Assembly (NCBI RefSeq): GCF_025950525.1
Contig: NZ_JAPDGS010000005.1
Coordinates: 124,001 to 188,000, forward strand
Source of the DNA: Stagnihabitans lacustris
GTDB lineage: Bacteria; Pseudomonadota; Alphaproteobacteria; Rhodobacterales; Rhodobacteraceae
Direction of reading: 5' to 3'
Length of the DNA: 64,000 nt
The notes under the pieces were generated by a model. That model saw only the letters and a program-made list of their open reading frames with translations, ran no database searches and had not been told where the DNA came from. How positions within the stretch are numbered: position 1 is the stretch's first letter; each line of letters begins with the position of its first letter. Position numbers and translations under genes: made by a program. Below, piece after piece: positions 44,298 through 53,652 of this stretch.

Positions 44298-45311
44298 TCA
44301 CAGCTTGGTCAACGCGGCCAACTCCCGCGCCATCCGCCTGCGCCACAGCGGCGGATAAAGCGCCACAAGGCAGGCCAGCGGCAAGGGCCAGGGCAAAAGC
44401 GGCGCCCCCTCCTCCAGCCGAAGCGCCGGATAGGGGCGCGCCGGATGGGCGTGATGGTCGGAATGGCGCGGCGCATTCAGCATCAGGGCCGAGGAAAACC
44501 ACTGCGGCGCGTTCCAGCTGTGGGACAGGCCCACCCGCTCGGATGGGCCCCGGCGCAGGCCATAATGCTGCACATAATCGGACAACAGCACCTGCGCCCC
44601 GAAATGCAGCCCCAGCCCCGCCCAGACCAAAAGCCCCGCCATTCCGCCCAGGGCCCAGCCGCAGCCCAAACCCGCCAAAGCCCCCAGCGCATAAAGCCGA
44701 TAGGCCCCGCCATGGCCGCGCAAAGCCCGCTCGGCCGCAAGCCCCGCCCGGATCGACCCCGGCCAGGCCCGCAGCGCAAAGCGGTAATAGCCCTCGCCCT
44801 GCCGCGCCGAATTCGGGTCCTGGTCGCTGGCCACATGGCGGTGATGCACCAGCCGATGCGCCGAGGCATGATGGCCAAAAAGCAGCACCGCATAGACCGC
44901 CCCGCCCAGGGCGCGCAGGCCGCGACCCGGCCGATGGATCAGCTCATGCGCCGCGGGATGGCCGACTTGCCCCAGCCAGAGCCCCCCCGCCAAGGCCAGC
45001 GCCAGCCCCTGCAACCCGCCCAACCGCAGCACCGCCCAGACCAGAAGCGGCATCATCGCCAGCGCCAGCGTCCCGATCACCGCCAGCAACAGATCCGAGC
45101 CGGGAAACTCGCTGTCTGCGTCCTGCGCAACCCAAGGCAAGCACAGGTCGATGGCCACCGCGGCCAGGCCCATCCAGGCCAGCGCGCCCCAGGCCCAGGC
45201 CCCGCCCCAAAGCCCGGCCAGCCCGATCCCCGCCAAAGGTGCCAGCGAGACCAGGGCAAAGACGGCAATCGGCAGGGGTTTGGCCAGGGCTTGGGACGGA
45301 GGATTGCTCAT
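44298..45311 (-). CDS. alkB: AlkB-type alkane 1-monooxygenase / membrane di-iron hydroxylase
   Basis: 337 residues with about six membrane helices. The histidine boxes that hold two irons are present: HELIH (122-126), HRLVHHRH (152-159), and near the C-terminus NAPRHSDHHAHP, with YVQHYGLRR between. These match the AlkB pattern HExxH, HxxxHH, RHSDHH and HYGL rather than typical fatty acid desaturases. The enzyme would hydroxylate alkanes or alkyl chains. Rubredoxin and its reductase are not adjacent. Start at 45311 (MSNPPSQALAKPL). Confidence 0.87.
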   Translation of the reverse strand: MSNPPSQALAKPLPIAVFALVSLAPLAGIGLAGLWGGAWAWGALAWMGLAAVAIDLCLPWVAQDADSEFPGSDLLLAVIGTLALAMMPLLVWAVLRLGGLQGLALALAGGLWLGQVGHPAAHELIHRPGRGLRALGGAVYAVLLFGHHASAHRLVHHRHVASDQDPNSARQGEGYYRFALRAWPGSIRAGLAAERALRGHGGAYRLYALGALAGLGCGWALGGMAGLLVWAGLGLHFGAQVLLSDYVQHYGLRRGPSERVGLSHSWNAPQWFSSALMLNAPRHSDHHAHPARPYPALRLEEGAPLLPWPLPLACLVALYPPLWRRRMARELAALTKL

Positions 45312-46049
45312 CGCCCTATCTTGGCGCAAATCGGCATGACGAAAAAGCCCCGCTGTGCCGCACAGGCGCATCGGACCGCGGCAGGCGATCCGCCTTGGGC
45401 GGGCGCGGTATCACGCGCAATCAGACCAGAGCCTGACGCGCGCGGCCTGCGGGGGGGCAGGTCACACAGAGGCCATGTGGCCGAAGTCCTGATCCATGGT
45501 CGACGGCCATGCCTTTGAAATCGACCATCGGAACTTGGCGTCACCATGTCCCGTCCAGCAAGCCCTTCACGGATCGGGCGATCTTGAACGGCACCTGCGC
45601 GGCGGCGGGCTGTCCGTGCGGCGCCCAAGCGCAGATGACGGCGCCAAGCCTGCCCGGCCTAGGGGGATGCCAGACCGATGACCAAGTCCGCCCCCGGCAG
45701 GTGATTGCAAATCCAGACGGGCGCGCCATCCCAAGGTCAGGTGCGCACCGGGCCTGCATCGCATCAAGGCTTCCCGAAATCGCAAAGGGACGCGCCAGGA
45801 ACGATCACGACCAAGTGCCGGGGGCTGACAGAGACGCAACACGGAACACCGCGCCACAAGCCTGTCCGGGACGCGGACGCTTTTCCATCTCCCGGGTTCC
45901 ATGCCAAAGCTGCAATCACCCCAAACGCGAAGATCCCCGCCCGCGGTCCGATCCAAACCGCACGGCCGCAAGCAGGTGAACGACAGATCGCGGGTGCTAT
46001 GGCGGGCCAAGGCCACCAATCAGATTTTTCATGCGATTTCTGGGGGTAA
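45312..46049. other. Gene-free stretch before tRNA-Ser
   Basis: About 740 bp. Several frames stay open, but none has a plausible start, composition or recognisable motif, and opposite-strand frames overlap completely. It lies at the 3' side of tRNA-Ser, a common integration point, but no integrase, attachment repeat or phage gene was seen. I see nothing else in it. Confidence 0.5.
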
Positions 46050-46139
46050 TGGCGGACAGAGAGGGATTCGAACCCTCGAGACGGTTCCCCGCCTACACAC
46101 TTTCCAGGCGTGCGCCTTCGACCACTCGGCCACCTGTCC
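46050..46139 (-). tRNA. tRNA-Ser (anticodon GGA)
   Basis: 90 bases including encoded CCA. The acceptor stem is GGACAGG with TCTGTCC. The anticodon loop CTGGAAA gives anticodon GGA, reading UCC/UCU. A long variable arm follows (GGGGAACCGTCTC), as expected for a class II serine tRNA, and the T loop is GGTTCGAATCC. Confidence 0.96.
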
Positions 46140-46715
46140 GTTGGCGGCGGTTTACACGCAGCTTGGGCGCAGATGCAAGGGGCAGGACGGGCTTGCCGTG
46201 AAAAAACCTTGGGCGCGCGCGGTTCGGTGCGGGCCCCCCAAGATCAAGGCGCCCCATAGTGCGGGCGCCTTTCGCATCCTGCCTTGGTCGCTTGGAGTGT
46301 CGCTTGCGGATGTCGGTTTGTCAGGCCTCCACCGGGTGCGGCCCTCGGATGCCTTGATCGGGCATGGCGCGGCATCGCGCACCCTGCGCAAACTGGCATT
46401 GGGCAAGACCTTGCCGGAGTGAGAGTCAGTCTGGTGCCGGGGCGCGTCAAGGGCCCTAACCCTTGCCGCGATGCCCGCGCGGCTTGGGGCGCGGAGCCAA
46501 CAGGAGGGGCTGGACGGCGCGCGGCCCTGTCGCAGGGGCCGGGGCCCGCCAGAACGCATCCCGCCCATTGACCGCCGACCTTGCCAGGCAAGGCCCATCC
46601 CGTCCCGGGCATGGCAAACGCCCCCCGCCCTTGGCTGCACCAAGGTGGCAAGCCCCGGGCCCAGAGGCCGCCTCTGCAGGCGGGGCAGGTCCCTCGGGGC
46701 GCCGCCACAGGCGCT
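46140..46715. other. Gene-free stretch between hemP and tRNA-Ser
   Basis: About 575 bp of very GC-rich sequence with overlapping open frames on both strands and no credible gene. It should contain the tRNA-Ser promoter near 46140-46180 on the minus strand. Nothing else is recognised. Confidence 0.5.
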
Positions 46716-46862
46716 CTACTTCGTCAGGATCAGCTTGCCCGCCTTGGTGATCCGCAGCGTATAGATCTGGCCCTGCAGGTCGATCAGCGCGAGGCTACCG
46801 CCCGCCGTCAGCTCTGCCGCCCTATGAAGCGGAGGGGTTTTCGGTGTCGTCACATGGTCCAT
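46716..46862 (-). CDS. hemP: Hemin uptake protein HemP
   Basis: 48 residues. The C-terminal half (LIDLQGQIYTLRITKAGKLILTK) is the complete conserved HemP core, which ends in R-x-T-x-x-GKLILTK in this family. HemP/HmuP is associated with heme uptake and its regulation. No heme transporter gene is next to it; it is divergent from the RegB-like kinase gene 109 bp away. ATG at 46862 has AGGA upstream. Confidence 0.88.
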   Translation of the reverse strand: MDHVTTPKTPPLHRAAELTAGGSLALIDLQGQIYTLRITKAGKLILTK

Positions 46863-46971
46863 GGCATCATCCTGTTTGCGCCAAAATGATTTCCGACAAA
46901 AACGCTCAACTGTAAAGGCCCTTTCCGAGGCGACTTCCGCCGCTAGACTATCCGTTAACCAGGAGAGACCG

Positions 46972-48273
46972 ATGCCCGCCCCCCTTCCCATGCCCAATCC
47001 CGAGACCTCGGGCGCCCACCGGCAGAATCTGGCGCTTTTGGTGCGGCTGCGCTGGGTGGCGATTCTGGGGCAGGCGGCGACCATCCTGTTCACCGAAACG
47101 GTGCTGGGCGTGCTGTTGCCGCTGGGGCCGATGCTGGGCGTCATTGCGGCGCTGATCCTGATCAACCTGGCCGCCGCCCGGCGCTGTCGCCTGCCCGCGG
47201 AAATCCCGGTCCACCGTCTGGTGGCCGAGGTCTGGGCCGATGTCCTGGCGCTGGCCTTGCTGTTGTTCCTGTCGGGCGGGGCGGCCAATCCCTTCATGGG
47301 GCTTTTCGTGCTGCAAGACATCGTGGCGCTGTTGATCCTGCCGCTGCGGCTGGCATCTGCGACCTTTGGCCTGACGCTGGCTTGCGGCTTTTTCCTTTTG
47401 GGCTTTGGCCATCCGCTTGTCTTGCCGGGTTGGTCTGCCACCGCCCTCGCCGAAGGCGTGCCGGGCTATGGCAATCCCTATCTTCTGGCCAGCTACCTGA
47501 GTTTTGCGCTCTCGGGGGGGCTGACCTTGTGGTTCATGCTGGGGGTGCGGCGCAACCTGGCGCGGCGCGATGCGCAATTGGCCGAGGCGCATCAGCAGAT
47601 CGAAGAAGAGACGCTGTTGATCCGGATGGGGCTGATGGCCTCGACGGCGGCGCATGACCTGGGCACGCCCTTGACGAACCTGGCGGTGATCCTGGACGAC
47701 TGGGAGGACCTGGGCCTGCCCGAGCCGGAGGAACTCTCGCGCCAGACGCGGCTGATGCAAGAGGCGGTGGCGACCTGCCGCGAGACGATTTCGGGGCTGT
47801 TGCGCCAGGCGGGGCAGGCGCGGCTGGAGGAGGGGCGGGGCGAGGATGCGCTGGCCTTTGTCACCGAGGTCGCCCGCGGCTGGGAGCGGCGCAACCGCGG
47901 TGTGGCCGTGACGCTGCAGGACCGCCGCCCGCGGGCCTCGCGGCTGTTGGCCGATGTGCTTTTGGCGCGCGCCTTGGGCAATCTGATGGACAATGCGCGC
48001 GAGGCGGGGGCGGGGGCGATCACGGTGACGGTGGCGGGCCATCCGGCGCGGGTCTCGTTGGTGATCCGCGACGACGGCCCGGGCTTTCCGCCCGCGCTGT
48101 TGGCTTTGGGGCCGGTGGCGGGGCAATCGGGCAATCCCGAACCCGGGCGGGGGCTGGGGCTGATCCTGGTGCAATCGGTGGTACGGCGGCTTGGGGGCAC
48201 GGTCGAGTTCCTGCGCGCCGAGGGCGGCGGCGCGGAGGTGCGCATCGACCTGCCGGCGGCTTTGCGCGGCTAG
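46972..48273 (+). CDS. regB: RegB/PrrB/ActS-like redox sensor histidine kinase
   Basis: 433 residues: six N-terminal membrane helices (to about 195), then a cytoplasmic kinase. RegB hallmarks are present: the quinone-site heptapeptide GGAANPF (about 102-108), the H-box STAAHDLGTPL with His228, and a cysteine 41 residues later (ATCRETI, Cys269), matching redox-active Cys265 of RegB. The ATPase has NLMDNAREA (N box), DDGPGFP (G1) and GRGLGL (G2). AGGAG precedes the ATG. It would phosphorylate the RegA-like regulator encoded convergently 90 bp away and thus couple redox state to oxidase expression. The H-box reads AHD where RegB has AHE, so it may be a divergent paralogue. Confidence 0.88.
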   Translation: MPAPLPMPNPETSGAHRQNLALLVRLRWVAILGQAATILFTETVLGVLLPLGPMLGVIAALILINLAAARRCRLPAEIPVHRLVAEVWADVLALALLLFLSGGAANPFMGLFVLQDIVALLILPLRLASATFGLTLACGFFLLGFGHPLVLPGWSATALAEGVPGYGNPYLLASYLSFALSGGLTLWFMLGVRRNLARRDAQLAEAHQQIEEETLLIRMGLMASTAAHDLGTPLTNLAVILDDWEDLGLPEPEELSRQTRLMQEAVATCRETISGLLRQAGQARLEEGRGEDALAFVTEVARGWERRNRGVAVTLQDRRPRASRLLADVLLARALGNLMDNAREAGAGAITVTVAGHPARVSLVIRDDGPGFPPALLALGPVAGQSGNPEPGRGLGLILVQSVVRRLGGTVEFLRAEGGGAEVRIDLPAALRG

Positions 48274-48293
48274 GGGGCTGATCCCGCCCTACG
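48273..48293. repeat. Hairpin GGGGGCTGATCCCGCC + CTACG
   Basis: An imperfect member of the CTACG-tailed palindrome family, starting at the last base of the RegB-like gene's stop codon. It may end that transcript. Confidence 0.5.
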
Positions 48294-48363
48294 CCATGGG
48301 GCGCCGGGCACCTGGGGCAGAACAGGGCAGGCTTCACCCGGTCGCGCCCGTCAAACCCGCCGC

Positions 48364-48894
48364 CTATTTCATCGGCTGTTTCACCAGCTTGCGGGCCAGG
48401 GTGCGGCGGTGCATCCCCAACCTCCGGGCTGTCTCGGAGATGTTGAAGTCGGTATCGGCCAGGGTGCGCTGGATCGTCTCCCACTCTTGGGTCCGCAGCG
48501 CGCTGACCCTTGGCGCCGCGATTTCGGGCAGGTCCTGGCCCGCCTGATGGTCAAAGGCTGCCTCGATGTCGCGGGCGCTGGCGGGTTTGGCCAGGTATTG
48601 CGTGGCCCCCAGTTTGATCGCCTCGACCGTGGTGGCGATAGAGGCAAAGCCGGTCAGCACCACGATGCGCGGCGGCGGGTCAAGGGCTGCCAGCAGGCCC
48701 ACGACCTCCAGCCCCGACCCCTCGGCCAGTTTCAGATCGACGATGGCACGCGCGGGCACCCAGTCGCGCACCGCCTCGCGCGCGGCATCGACGCTGGCGG
48801 CGCGGGTGACGGCATAGCCGCGCGCGGTAAAGGACCGCGCCAGCGTCTCGGCCAGGCGGGGGTCGTCTTCGACGATCAGAAGCGTGTTGGCCAT
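48364..48894 (-). CDS. regA: RegA/PrrA/ActR-like response regulator
   Basis: 176 residues. The receiver has phospho-Asp53 in IVDLKLAEGSG, the acidic pair VEDD near the N-terminus, and Lys103 in YLAKPAS. The C-terminal Fis-type helix-turn-helix NISETARRLGMHRRTLARKL is almost the same as in RegA. AGGAG precedes the ATG. It is transcribed in the same direction as the cyo operon and starts 21 bp after the SURF1 gene, so it may be the last gene of that operon. Confidence 0.9.
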   Translation of the reverse strand: MANTLLIVEDDPRLAETLARSFTARGYAVTRAASVDAAREAVRDWVPARAIVDLKLAEGSGLEVVGLLAALDPPPRIVVLTGFASIATTVEAIKLGATQYLAKPASARDIEAAFDHQAGQDLPEIAAPRVSALRTQEWETIQRTLADTDFNISETARRLGMHRRTLARKLVKQPMK

Positions 48895-48914
48895 GGGGTT
48901 CTCCTGTCCCATAC

Positions 48915-49559
48915 CTAGGGCGCCAGGGGCCGCCGTCCAAGGTTCCACCAGGCGGCCCCGGCCAAAAGAGCGGCGAGGGCGAACCAGGTCAGGGCATAGA
49001 CCAGGTGGTGATTGCGGAAACTGACCACGGTCAGGCCGGGAACGGGAAGCGGGCCGCCGCTTTGGGCGTCCAGAAACCAGGGCACCGTGGGGATGTCCAG
49101 CGCGGCCCCAAGTGCGGCGGTGTCGCGCGAAAACCAGCGCCCCGCGGCGGGGTCATTGGCGCGCAGGAACCCGCCCCCCGGCTGCGACAGGCGCACAAGG
49201 CCCGTGACGCTGGCCCGTTCGGGCGGGGCGGGGGGCGTCACGCCTTCGGGGACAAAGCCGCGGTTGACCCAGACCGTCCAATCCCCCGCCACCAGGGGCG
49301 TCATGACCCAGGACCCGGCCCCCTGTTCGGTCACAGCCTTGACCAGGACCTGTCGCGGGTCATAGCGGCCCTCGACCGTGACCGGGGTATATTCCGCAGC
49401 CCCCGCCTGCGTGGCGGGCACAGGGTCCCGGGCCACAAGCGCCGTGACCTCGGCGATCAGCGCGGTCTTCCAGGCCAGTCTTTGCACCTGCCAGGCCCCC
49501 AGCGCCAGAAACAGCGTCACCCCAAGGGCCGCGGTCAGGATCAGGTAGACCCGCATCAT
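48915..49559 (-). CDS. SURF1 family protein
   Basis: 214 residues with two membrane helices, one at each end (VYLILTAALGVTLFLALGAWQVQRL and LVYALTWFALAALLAGAAWW), enclosing a periplasmic domain. RLAWKTALIAEV, VTVEGRYDP, VWVNRGFVP and NHHLVYALTWF are SURF1 signatures. SURF1 helps insert heme into heme-copper oxidases. It overlaps the cyoD stop in an ATGA junction, tying it to the quinol oxidase operon. Confidence 0.92.
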   Translation of the reverse strand: MMRVYLILTAALGVTLFLALGAWQVQRLAWKTALIAEVTALVARDPVPATQAGAAEYTPVTVEGRYDPRQVLVKAVTEQGAGSWVMTPLVAGDWTVWVNRGFVPEGVTPPAPPERASVTGLVRLSQPGGGFLRANDPAAGRWFSRDTAALGAALDIPTVPWFLDAQSGGPLPVPGLTVVSFRNHHLVYALTWFALAALLAGAAWWNLGRRPLAP

Positions 49560-49918
49560 TCCATCTGCATCTGCGGCATCATGTTGGCGTTCATGTGATA
49601 CATGACCCAGATCGAGCCCGACAGCATGATGACCACGACGATGAGGGTGAACAGGGTGGACAACAGCGTCCAACCCGCCTCGGACCTTGCGGTCATATGC
49701 AGGAAATAGACCATGTGGACCAGGATTTGCACAATGGCAAAGCCCAGGACCACAAGCGCCGTGACGACGGGCGAGCCCAGGCCCCCGGTCATGACGATGC
49801 CAAAGGGGATCGCCGTCAGGATGACCGACAGGACAAAACCCGTGACATAGGACCGCACAGAGCCATGGTCTTGGTGATCGGCGGAGTGGTCGTGGTGGTG
49901 TTCCAGATGGGTGCTCAT
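49556..49918 (-). CDS. cyoD: Cytochrome bo3 quinol oxidase subunit IV
   Basis: 120 residues: a His/Asp-rich N-terminus, then three membrane helices (YVTGFVLSVILTAIPFGIVM, VVTALVVLGFAIVQILVHMVYFLHM, WTLLSTLFTLIVVVIMLSGSIWVMYHM). This is the CyoD pattern, including LVHMVYFLHM. Seven bases separate it from cyoC. Confidence 0.95.
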   Translation of the reverse strand: MSTHLEHHHDHSADHQDHGSVRSYVTGFVLSVILTAIPFGIVMTGGLGSPVVTALVVLGFAIVQILVHMVYFLHMTARSEAGWTLLSTLFTLIVVVIMLSGSIWVMYHMNANMMPQMQME

Positions 49919-49925
49919 GGGTCCC

Positions 49926-50546
49926 TCAGATCATCTTGATGAGATAGACAAAGGTAAAGACGCCGATCCAGACCACGTCCAGAAAGTGCCAGAACATCGA
50001 CAGGCAGGCCAGGCGCCGCAGATTGGCCGGCACAAGGCCGCGCGCCTTGATCTGCACCGCCAGCACCACCAGCCACAGGCAGCCAAAGGCCACATGCAGG
50101 CCATGGGTCCCCACCAGGGCAAAGAAGGACGACAGGAAGGCCGACCGCCAGGGGCCCGCGCCCTCATGGATCAGATGCGCGAACTCATAGATCTCGACCC
50201 CCAGGAAGCTCAGGCCGAAGACCAATGTCACGCCCAACCAACGCAGCGTGGCGCCCTGATCGCCGCGATAGGCGCCCAACATGCCAAAGCCAAAGGTGAT
50301 CGAGGACACCAGCAAAAGCCCCGTGTTGATCGCCACCAGGTTCAGGTCGAACAGGTCCTTTGGCCCCGGCCCCGCGGCATAGGCATTGCCCAAGACCGCA
50401 TAGGCCGCGAAAAGCACGGCGAACATCAGGCAATCGCTCATCAGGTAGACCCAGAAGCCCAGGCCGGTCGAGGCCCCCTCTGGGTGATGATGCGGTTCCA
50501 GCTCGTAGTAACGCGCGGTCAGGTCCTGTGAAGAAAGGTCGGCCAT
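49926..50546 (-). CDS. cyoC: Cytochrome bo3 quinol oxidase subunit III
   Basis: 206 residues with five membrane helices. GFWVYLMSDCLMFAVLFAAYAVL, EIYEFAHLI and TFFALVGTHGLHV-type segments (SSFFALVGTHGLHVAFG) match CyoC/COX3 of the short, five-helix kind. It supports stability and proton delivery of the oxidase. It begins directly after the cyoB stop. Confidence 0.95.
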   Translation of the reverse strand: MADLSSQDLTARYYELEPHHHPEGASTGLGFWVYLMSDCLMFAVLFAAYAVLGNAYAAGPGPKDLFDLNLVAINTGLLLVSSITFGFGMLGAYRGDQGATLRWLGVTLVFGLSFLGVEIYEFAHLIHEGAGPWRSAFLSSFFALVGTHGLHVAFGCLWLVVLAVQIKARGLVPANLRRLACLSMFWHFLDVVWIGVFTFVYLIKMI

Positions 50547-52544
50547 TTACGCCTCCAGCCTGCGGGTGCGGGCGTCTTCCACGGCGGCGACCTGATCGGC
50601 CGGGATGTGGTAGTCGCGGTTGTAGTTGAACGTATGGGCGATGGCCGCGCCGATCAGGGCGAGGAACGAGGCCGCGGCCAACCACCAGACATACCAGACC
50701 AGTGCCATGCCACAGATCGTGGCCAGCCCTGCGATGACGACCCCCGCGCCGGTGTTCCTGGGCATGTGGATCGGCAGGAAGCCCGAGGTGGGGCGGGGCA
50801 CGCCGGCCTCTTTCATCTCGGCAAAGGCGTCGATGCCATGGACCACCGGGGTGAAGGCGAAGTTATAGGCGGGGGGCGGCGAAGAGGTCGCCCATTCCAG
50901 CGTCCGCCCGTCCCAGGGGTCGCCCGTGACATCCGCAAGCGCCTTGCGCCGCCAGATCGACACGCCGAACTGCACGAACATCGCCGCGATTCCGACCGCG
51001 ATCATGACGGCCCCCAGCGCCGCGATGGCGAACCAGATTTGCAAGTCGGGATCGTCAAAGACCCGCACGCGCCGCGTCACGCCCATCAGCCCCAGAACAT
51101 ACAGCGGCATGAAGGCGAACCAGAAGCCCACAACCCAGAACCAGAACGACACCTTGCCCCAGAAGACATCCAGGCGATAGCCAAAGGCCTTGGGCCACCA
51201 GAAGTTGATGGCGGCAAAGGTGCCGAACACCACGCCTCCGATGATGACATTGTGGAAATGGGCGATCAGGAACAATGAGTTGTGCAGCACGAAATCCGCG
51301 GGCGGCACGGCCAGCAGGACCCCGGTCATGCCGCCCACGACGAAGGTCAGCATGAAGGCCATCAGCCACATCATCGGCAGGTCATAGCGCACGCGGCCCT
51401 GATAGATCGTGAAGATCCAGTTGAACAGCTTGGCCCCCGTCGGGATCGAGATCACCATCGTGGTAATCCCGAAGAACGAGTTCACGCTTGCCCCCGACCC
51501 CATGGTGAAGAAGTGGTGCAGCCAGACGACATAGGACAGGATCGTGATGCAGACGGTGGCATAGACCATCGACGTATAGCCGAAAAGCCGCTTGCCCGAG
51601 AAGGTCGCCGCGATCTCGGAAAAGACGCCAAAGATCGGCAGGATCAGGATATAGACCTCCGGGTGGCCCCAGATCCAGATCAGGTTCACATACATCATGG
51701 CATTGCCGCCAAGATCGGCCGTGAAAAAGTTGGTTCCGACATAGCGGTCCAGCGTCAGCAGGGCCAGCGTCACGGTCAGGACCGGGAAAGAGGCCACGAT
51801 CAGCACGTTGGTGCAAAGCGCCGTCCAGGTGAAGACCGGCATCCGCATCATCGTCATGCCCGGTGCGCGCATCTTGATGATCGTCACCAGCAGGTTGATG
51901 CCCGACAGCGTCGTGCCCACCCCCGCGACCTGCAGGCCCCAGATGTAATAGTCGACGCCGACATAGGGGCTTTCACCGATGCCCGACAGCGGCGGAAAGG
52001 CCAGCCAGCCGGTCTGCGCGAACTCACCCAGGAACAGCGAGGCCATGATGATGACCGCGCCGCCCACCGTCATCCAGAAGGAGAAGTTGTTCAGGAAGGG
52101 AAAGGACACATCCCGCGCCCCGATCTGCAAGGGCACGATGTAGTTCATCAGACCCGTGACGAAGGGCATGGCCACGAAAAAGATCATGATCACGCCATGG
52201 GCGGTGAAGACCTGATCGTAGTGATGCGAGTTCAGATAGCCTTCGGACCCGCCAAAGGCCAGAACCTGTTGCAGGCGCATCATGATCGCATCGGCAAAGC
52301 CGCGCACGAACATCACAAGGCCCAGGATCATATACATGATCCCGATCTTCTTGTGGTCGACAGAGGTGAACCACTCGGTCCACAGATACCCCCAAAGCCG
52401 GTAATAGGTCAGCAAGGCGAACAGCGCGCCGCCGCCAAGCGCCACCACGGCAAAGGTCGCCAGGATGATCGGGTCGGTCGGGATCGCCGCCCAGGTCAGC
52501 CGTCCGAACAGAAGGCTGGTCTCGATTGGGCCAGTCACAGCCAT
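50547..52544 (-). CDS. cyoB: Cytochrome bo3 quinol oxidase subunit I
   Basis: 665 residues with about 15 membrane helices. Ligands are visible: low-spin heme histidines in [11 protein letters not shown] and [10 protein letters not shown], the CuB histidines in WGHPEVYI and [11 protein letters not shown], and the His-Tyr crosslink region HPEVY. Length and the [24 protein letters not shown] region fit quinol-oxidising CyoB. It reduces oxygen to water and pumps protons at the inner membrane. Confidence 0.97.
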   Translation of the reverse strand: MAVTGPIETSLLFGRLTWAAIPTDPIILATFAVVALGGGALFALLTYYRLWGYLWTEWFTSVDHKKIGIMYMILGLVMFVRGFADAIMMRLQQVLAFGGSEGYLNSHHYDQVFTAHGVIMIFFVAMPFVTGLMNYIVPLQIGARDVSFPFLNNFSFWMTVGGAVIIMASLFLGEFAQTGWLAFPPLSGIGESPYVGVDYYIWGLQVAGVGTTLSGINLLVTIIKMRAPGMTMMRMPVFTWTALCTNVLIVASFPVLTVTLALLTLDRYVGTNFFTADLGGNAMMYVNLIWIWGHPEVYILILPIFGVFSEIAATFSGKRLFGYTSMVYATVCITILSYVVWLHHFFTMGSGASVNSFFGITTMVISIPTGAKLFNWIFTIYQGRVRYDLPMMWLMAFMLTFVVGGMTGVLLAVPPADFVLHNSLFLIAHFHNVIIGGVVFGTFAAINFWWPKAFGYRLDVFWGKVSFWFWVVGFWFAFMPLYVLGLMGVTRRVRVFDDPDLQIWFAIAALGAVMIAVGIAAMFVQFGVSIWRRKALADVTGDPWDGRTLEWATSSPPPAYNFAFTPVVHGIDAFAEMKEAGVPRPTSGFLPIHMPRNTGAGVVIAGLATICGMALVWYVWWLAAASFLALIGAAIAHTFNYNRDYHIPADQVAAVEDARTRRLEA

Positions 52545-52551
52545 GATTGCC

Positions 52552-53652
52552 TCACAAATCGGAAGGGGGAAGGGGAAGGCCTGCCACGTCGCGCGGCGTG
52601 CCGGGCGCCGTCAGGCCATGGCCGCGCAGGGGCGTCATGACGGGCAGGGCGGTCAGGCGGGGCAGGGTCGCGGCGGTCAGCTCGTCGATCGAACAGGCGC
52701 CGGTGACAAAGGGCCGGTCGTCCAGCAAGGCCAGGGGCGTCGCCACCCCGGTGCCGCCCTTCATGTCCAGGGCCATCATCTCGGCCTGGCACATCTTGCC
52801 CTCTTCGACGCACAGGTTCACGGCGCGGGCAAACAGCCCCTGTTCCACGGCGCCAAACTGGCGCGGCGCATCGCCTTCGGACTTTTGGGCCAGCTGCAGA
52901 TAGGCGGCGCGGTCCAGGGTTTCATCGTCGCGCGCCGCATTGACCCAGGCGTCAAAGCCCGCATCATCCACCGCATGCACCTTGAAGCGCATCTTGGAAA
53001 ACCCCGCGCCCGAGTAATGCGAGGCCAGGCCCTGGAAGGTGCCTTCGTGGTCGAAAAGCCCGTTCAACTCGGTTTGCATGCCGGGCATGGCATAGATCAT
53101 CCCGGCCATGGCGGGGATGTAAAAGGCGTTCATCACGCTGTCCGAGGTCAGTTCGAACCGCACCGGACGCCCCACCGGCACCGACAGTTCGTTGACCGAG
53201 GCCACGCCCTCTTCGGGCAGGATGAACAGCCATTTCCAGTCCAGCGCCACGACCTGCACGGTCAGGGGCTCGACCCCCTCCAGGCTTTGGCCGCGGCCGT
53301 CTTGGGCCAGGGGGCGGTAAGGGTCGGTCAGATGGGTGCCGACCCAGGTCAGCGCCCCCAGCGAGATGATGATGAAAAGGGGGGCGGCCCAGATCACCAG
53401 TTCCAGCTTGGTGGAATGGTCCCAGTTCGGCCGATAGACGGCGCCCTTGTTGCCGGCGCGGAACTGCCAGCCGAACCAGCCGATCAGCACCATGACCGGC
53501 AAGATGATGACCAGCATCAACAGCGTCGACGAGATCAGGAGATCGCGTTGCTCGGTCGCGATGGGACCTGCGGGGTCCAGCACCTCGGATTTGCAGCCCA
53601 TCAGCGCAAGGCTCAGGGCCAAAAGCCCGAACCACCTTAATTTGAATGGCAT
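52552..53652 (-). CDS. cyoA: Cytochrome bo3 quinol oxidase subunit II
   Basis: 366 residues. A lipoprotein signal ([11 protein letters not shown]; lipid on Cys20) is followed by two membrane helices and a periplasmic cupredoxin domain. The CuA cysteines of cytochrome c oxidases are missing, as expected for quinol oxidases; [23 protein letters not shown] and [20 protein letters not shown] are CyoA signatures. First gene of the operon; the ATG at 53652 is chosen because it begins the lipoprotein signal. Confidence 0.96.
   Translation of the reverse strand: MPFKLRWFGLLALSLALMGCKSEVLDPAGPIATEQRDLLISSTLLMLVIILPVMVLIGWFGWQFRAGNKGAVYRPNWDHSTKLELVIWAAPLFIIISLGALTWVGTHLTDPYRPLAQDGRGQSLEGVEPLTVQVVALDWKWLFILPEEGVASVNELSVPVGRPVRFELTSDSVMNAFYIPAMAGMIYAMPGMQTELNGLFDHEGTFQGLASHYSGAGFSKMRFKVHAVDDAGFDAWVNAARDDETLDRAAYLQLAQKSEGDAPRQFGAVEQGLFARAVNLCVEEGKMCQAEMMALDMKGGTGVATPLALLDDRPFVTGACSIDELTAATLPRLTALPVMTPLRGHGLTAPGTPRDVAGLPLPPSDL

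Noticed and set aside
44016..45518. Two overlapping 400-500 codon plus-strand frames
   Set aside because: Antisense to the AlkB-type gene, with Arg/Pro/Ala-biased composition and no motif.
45567..46019. Possible 150-codon minus-strand gene near tRNA-Ser
   Set aside because: Random-looking composition rich in Arg/Cys/Leu, no ribosome site or motif, and equally long frames on the other strand.
46152..46643. Possible minus-strand gene of 163 codons
   Set aside because: No recognisable protein features; composition follows GC bias and competing frames overlap it.
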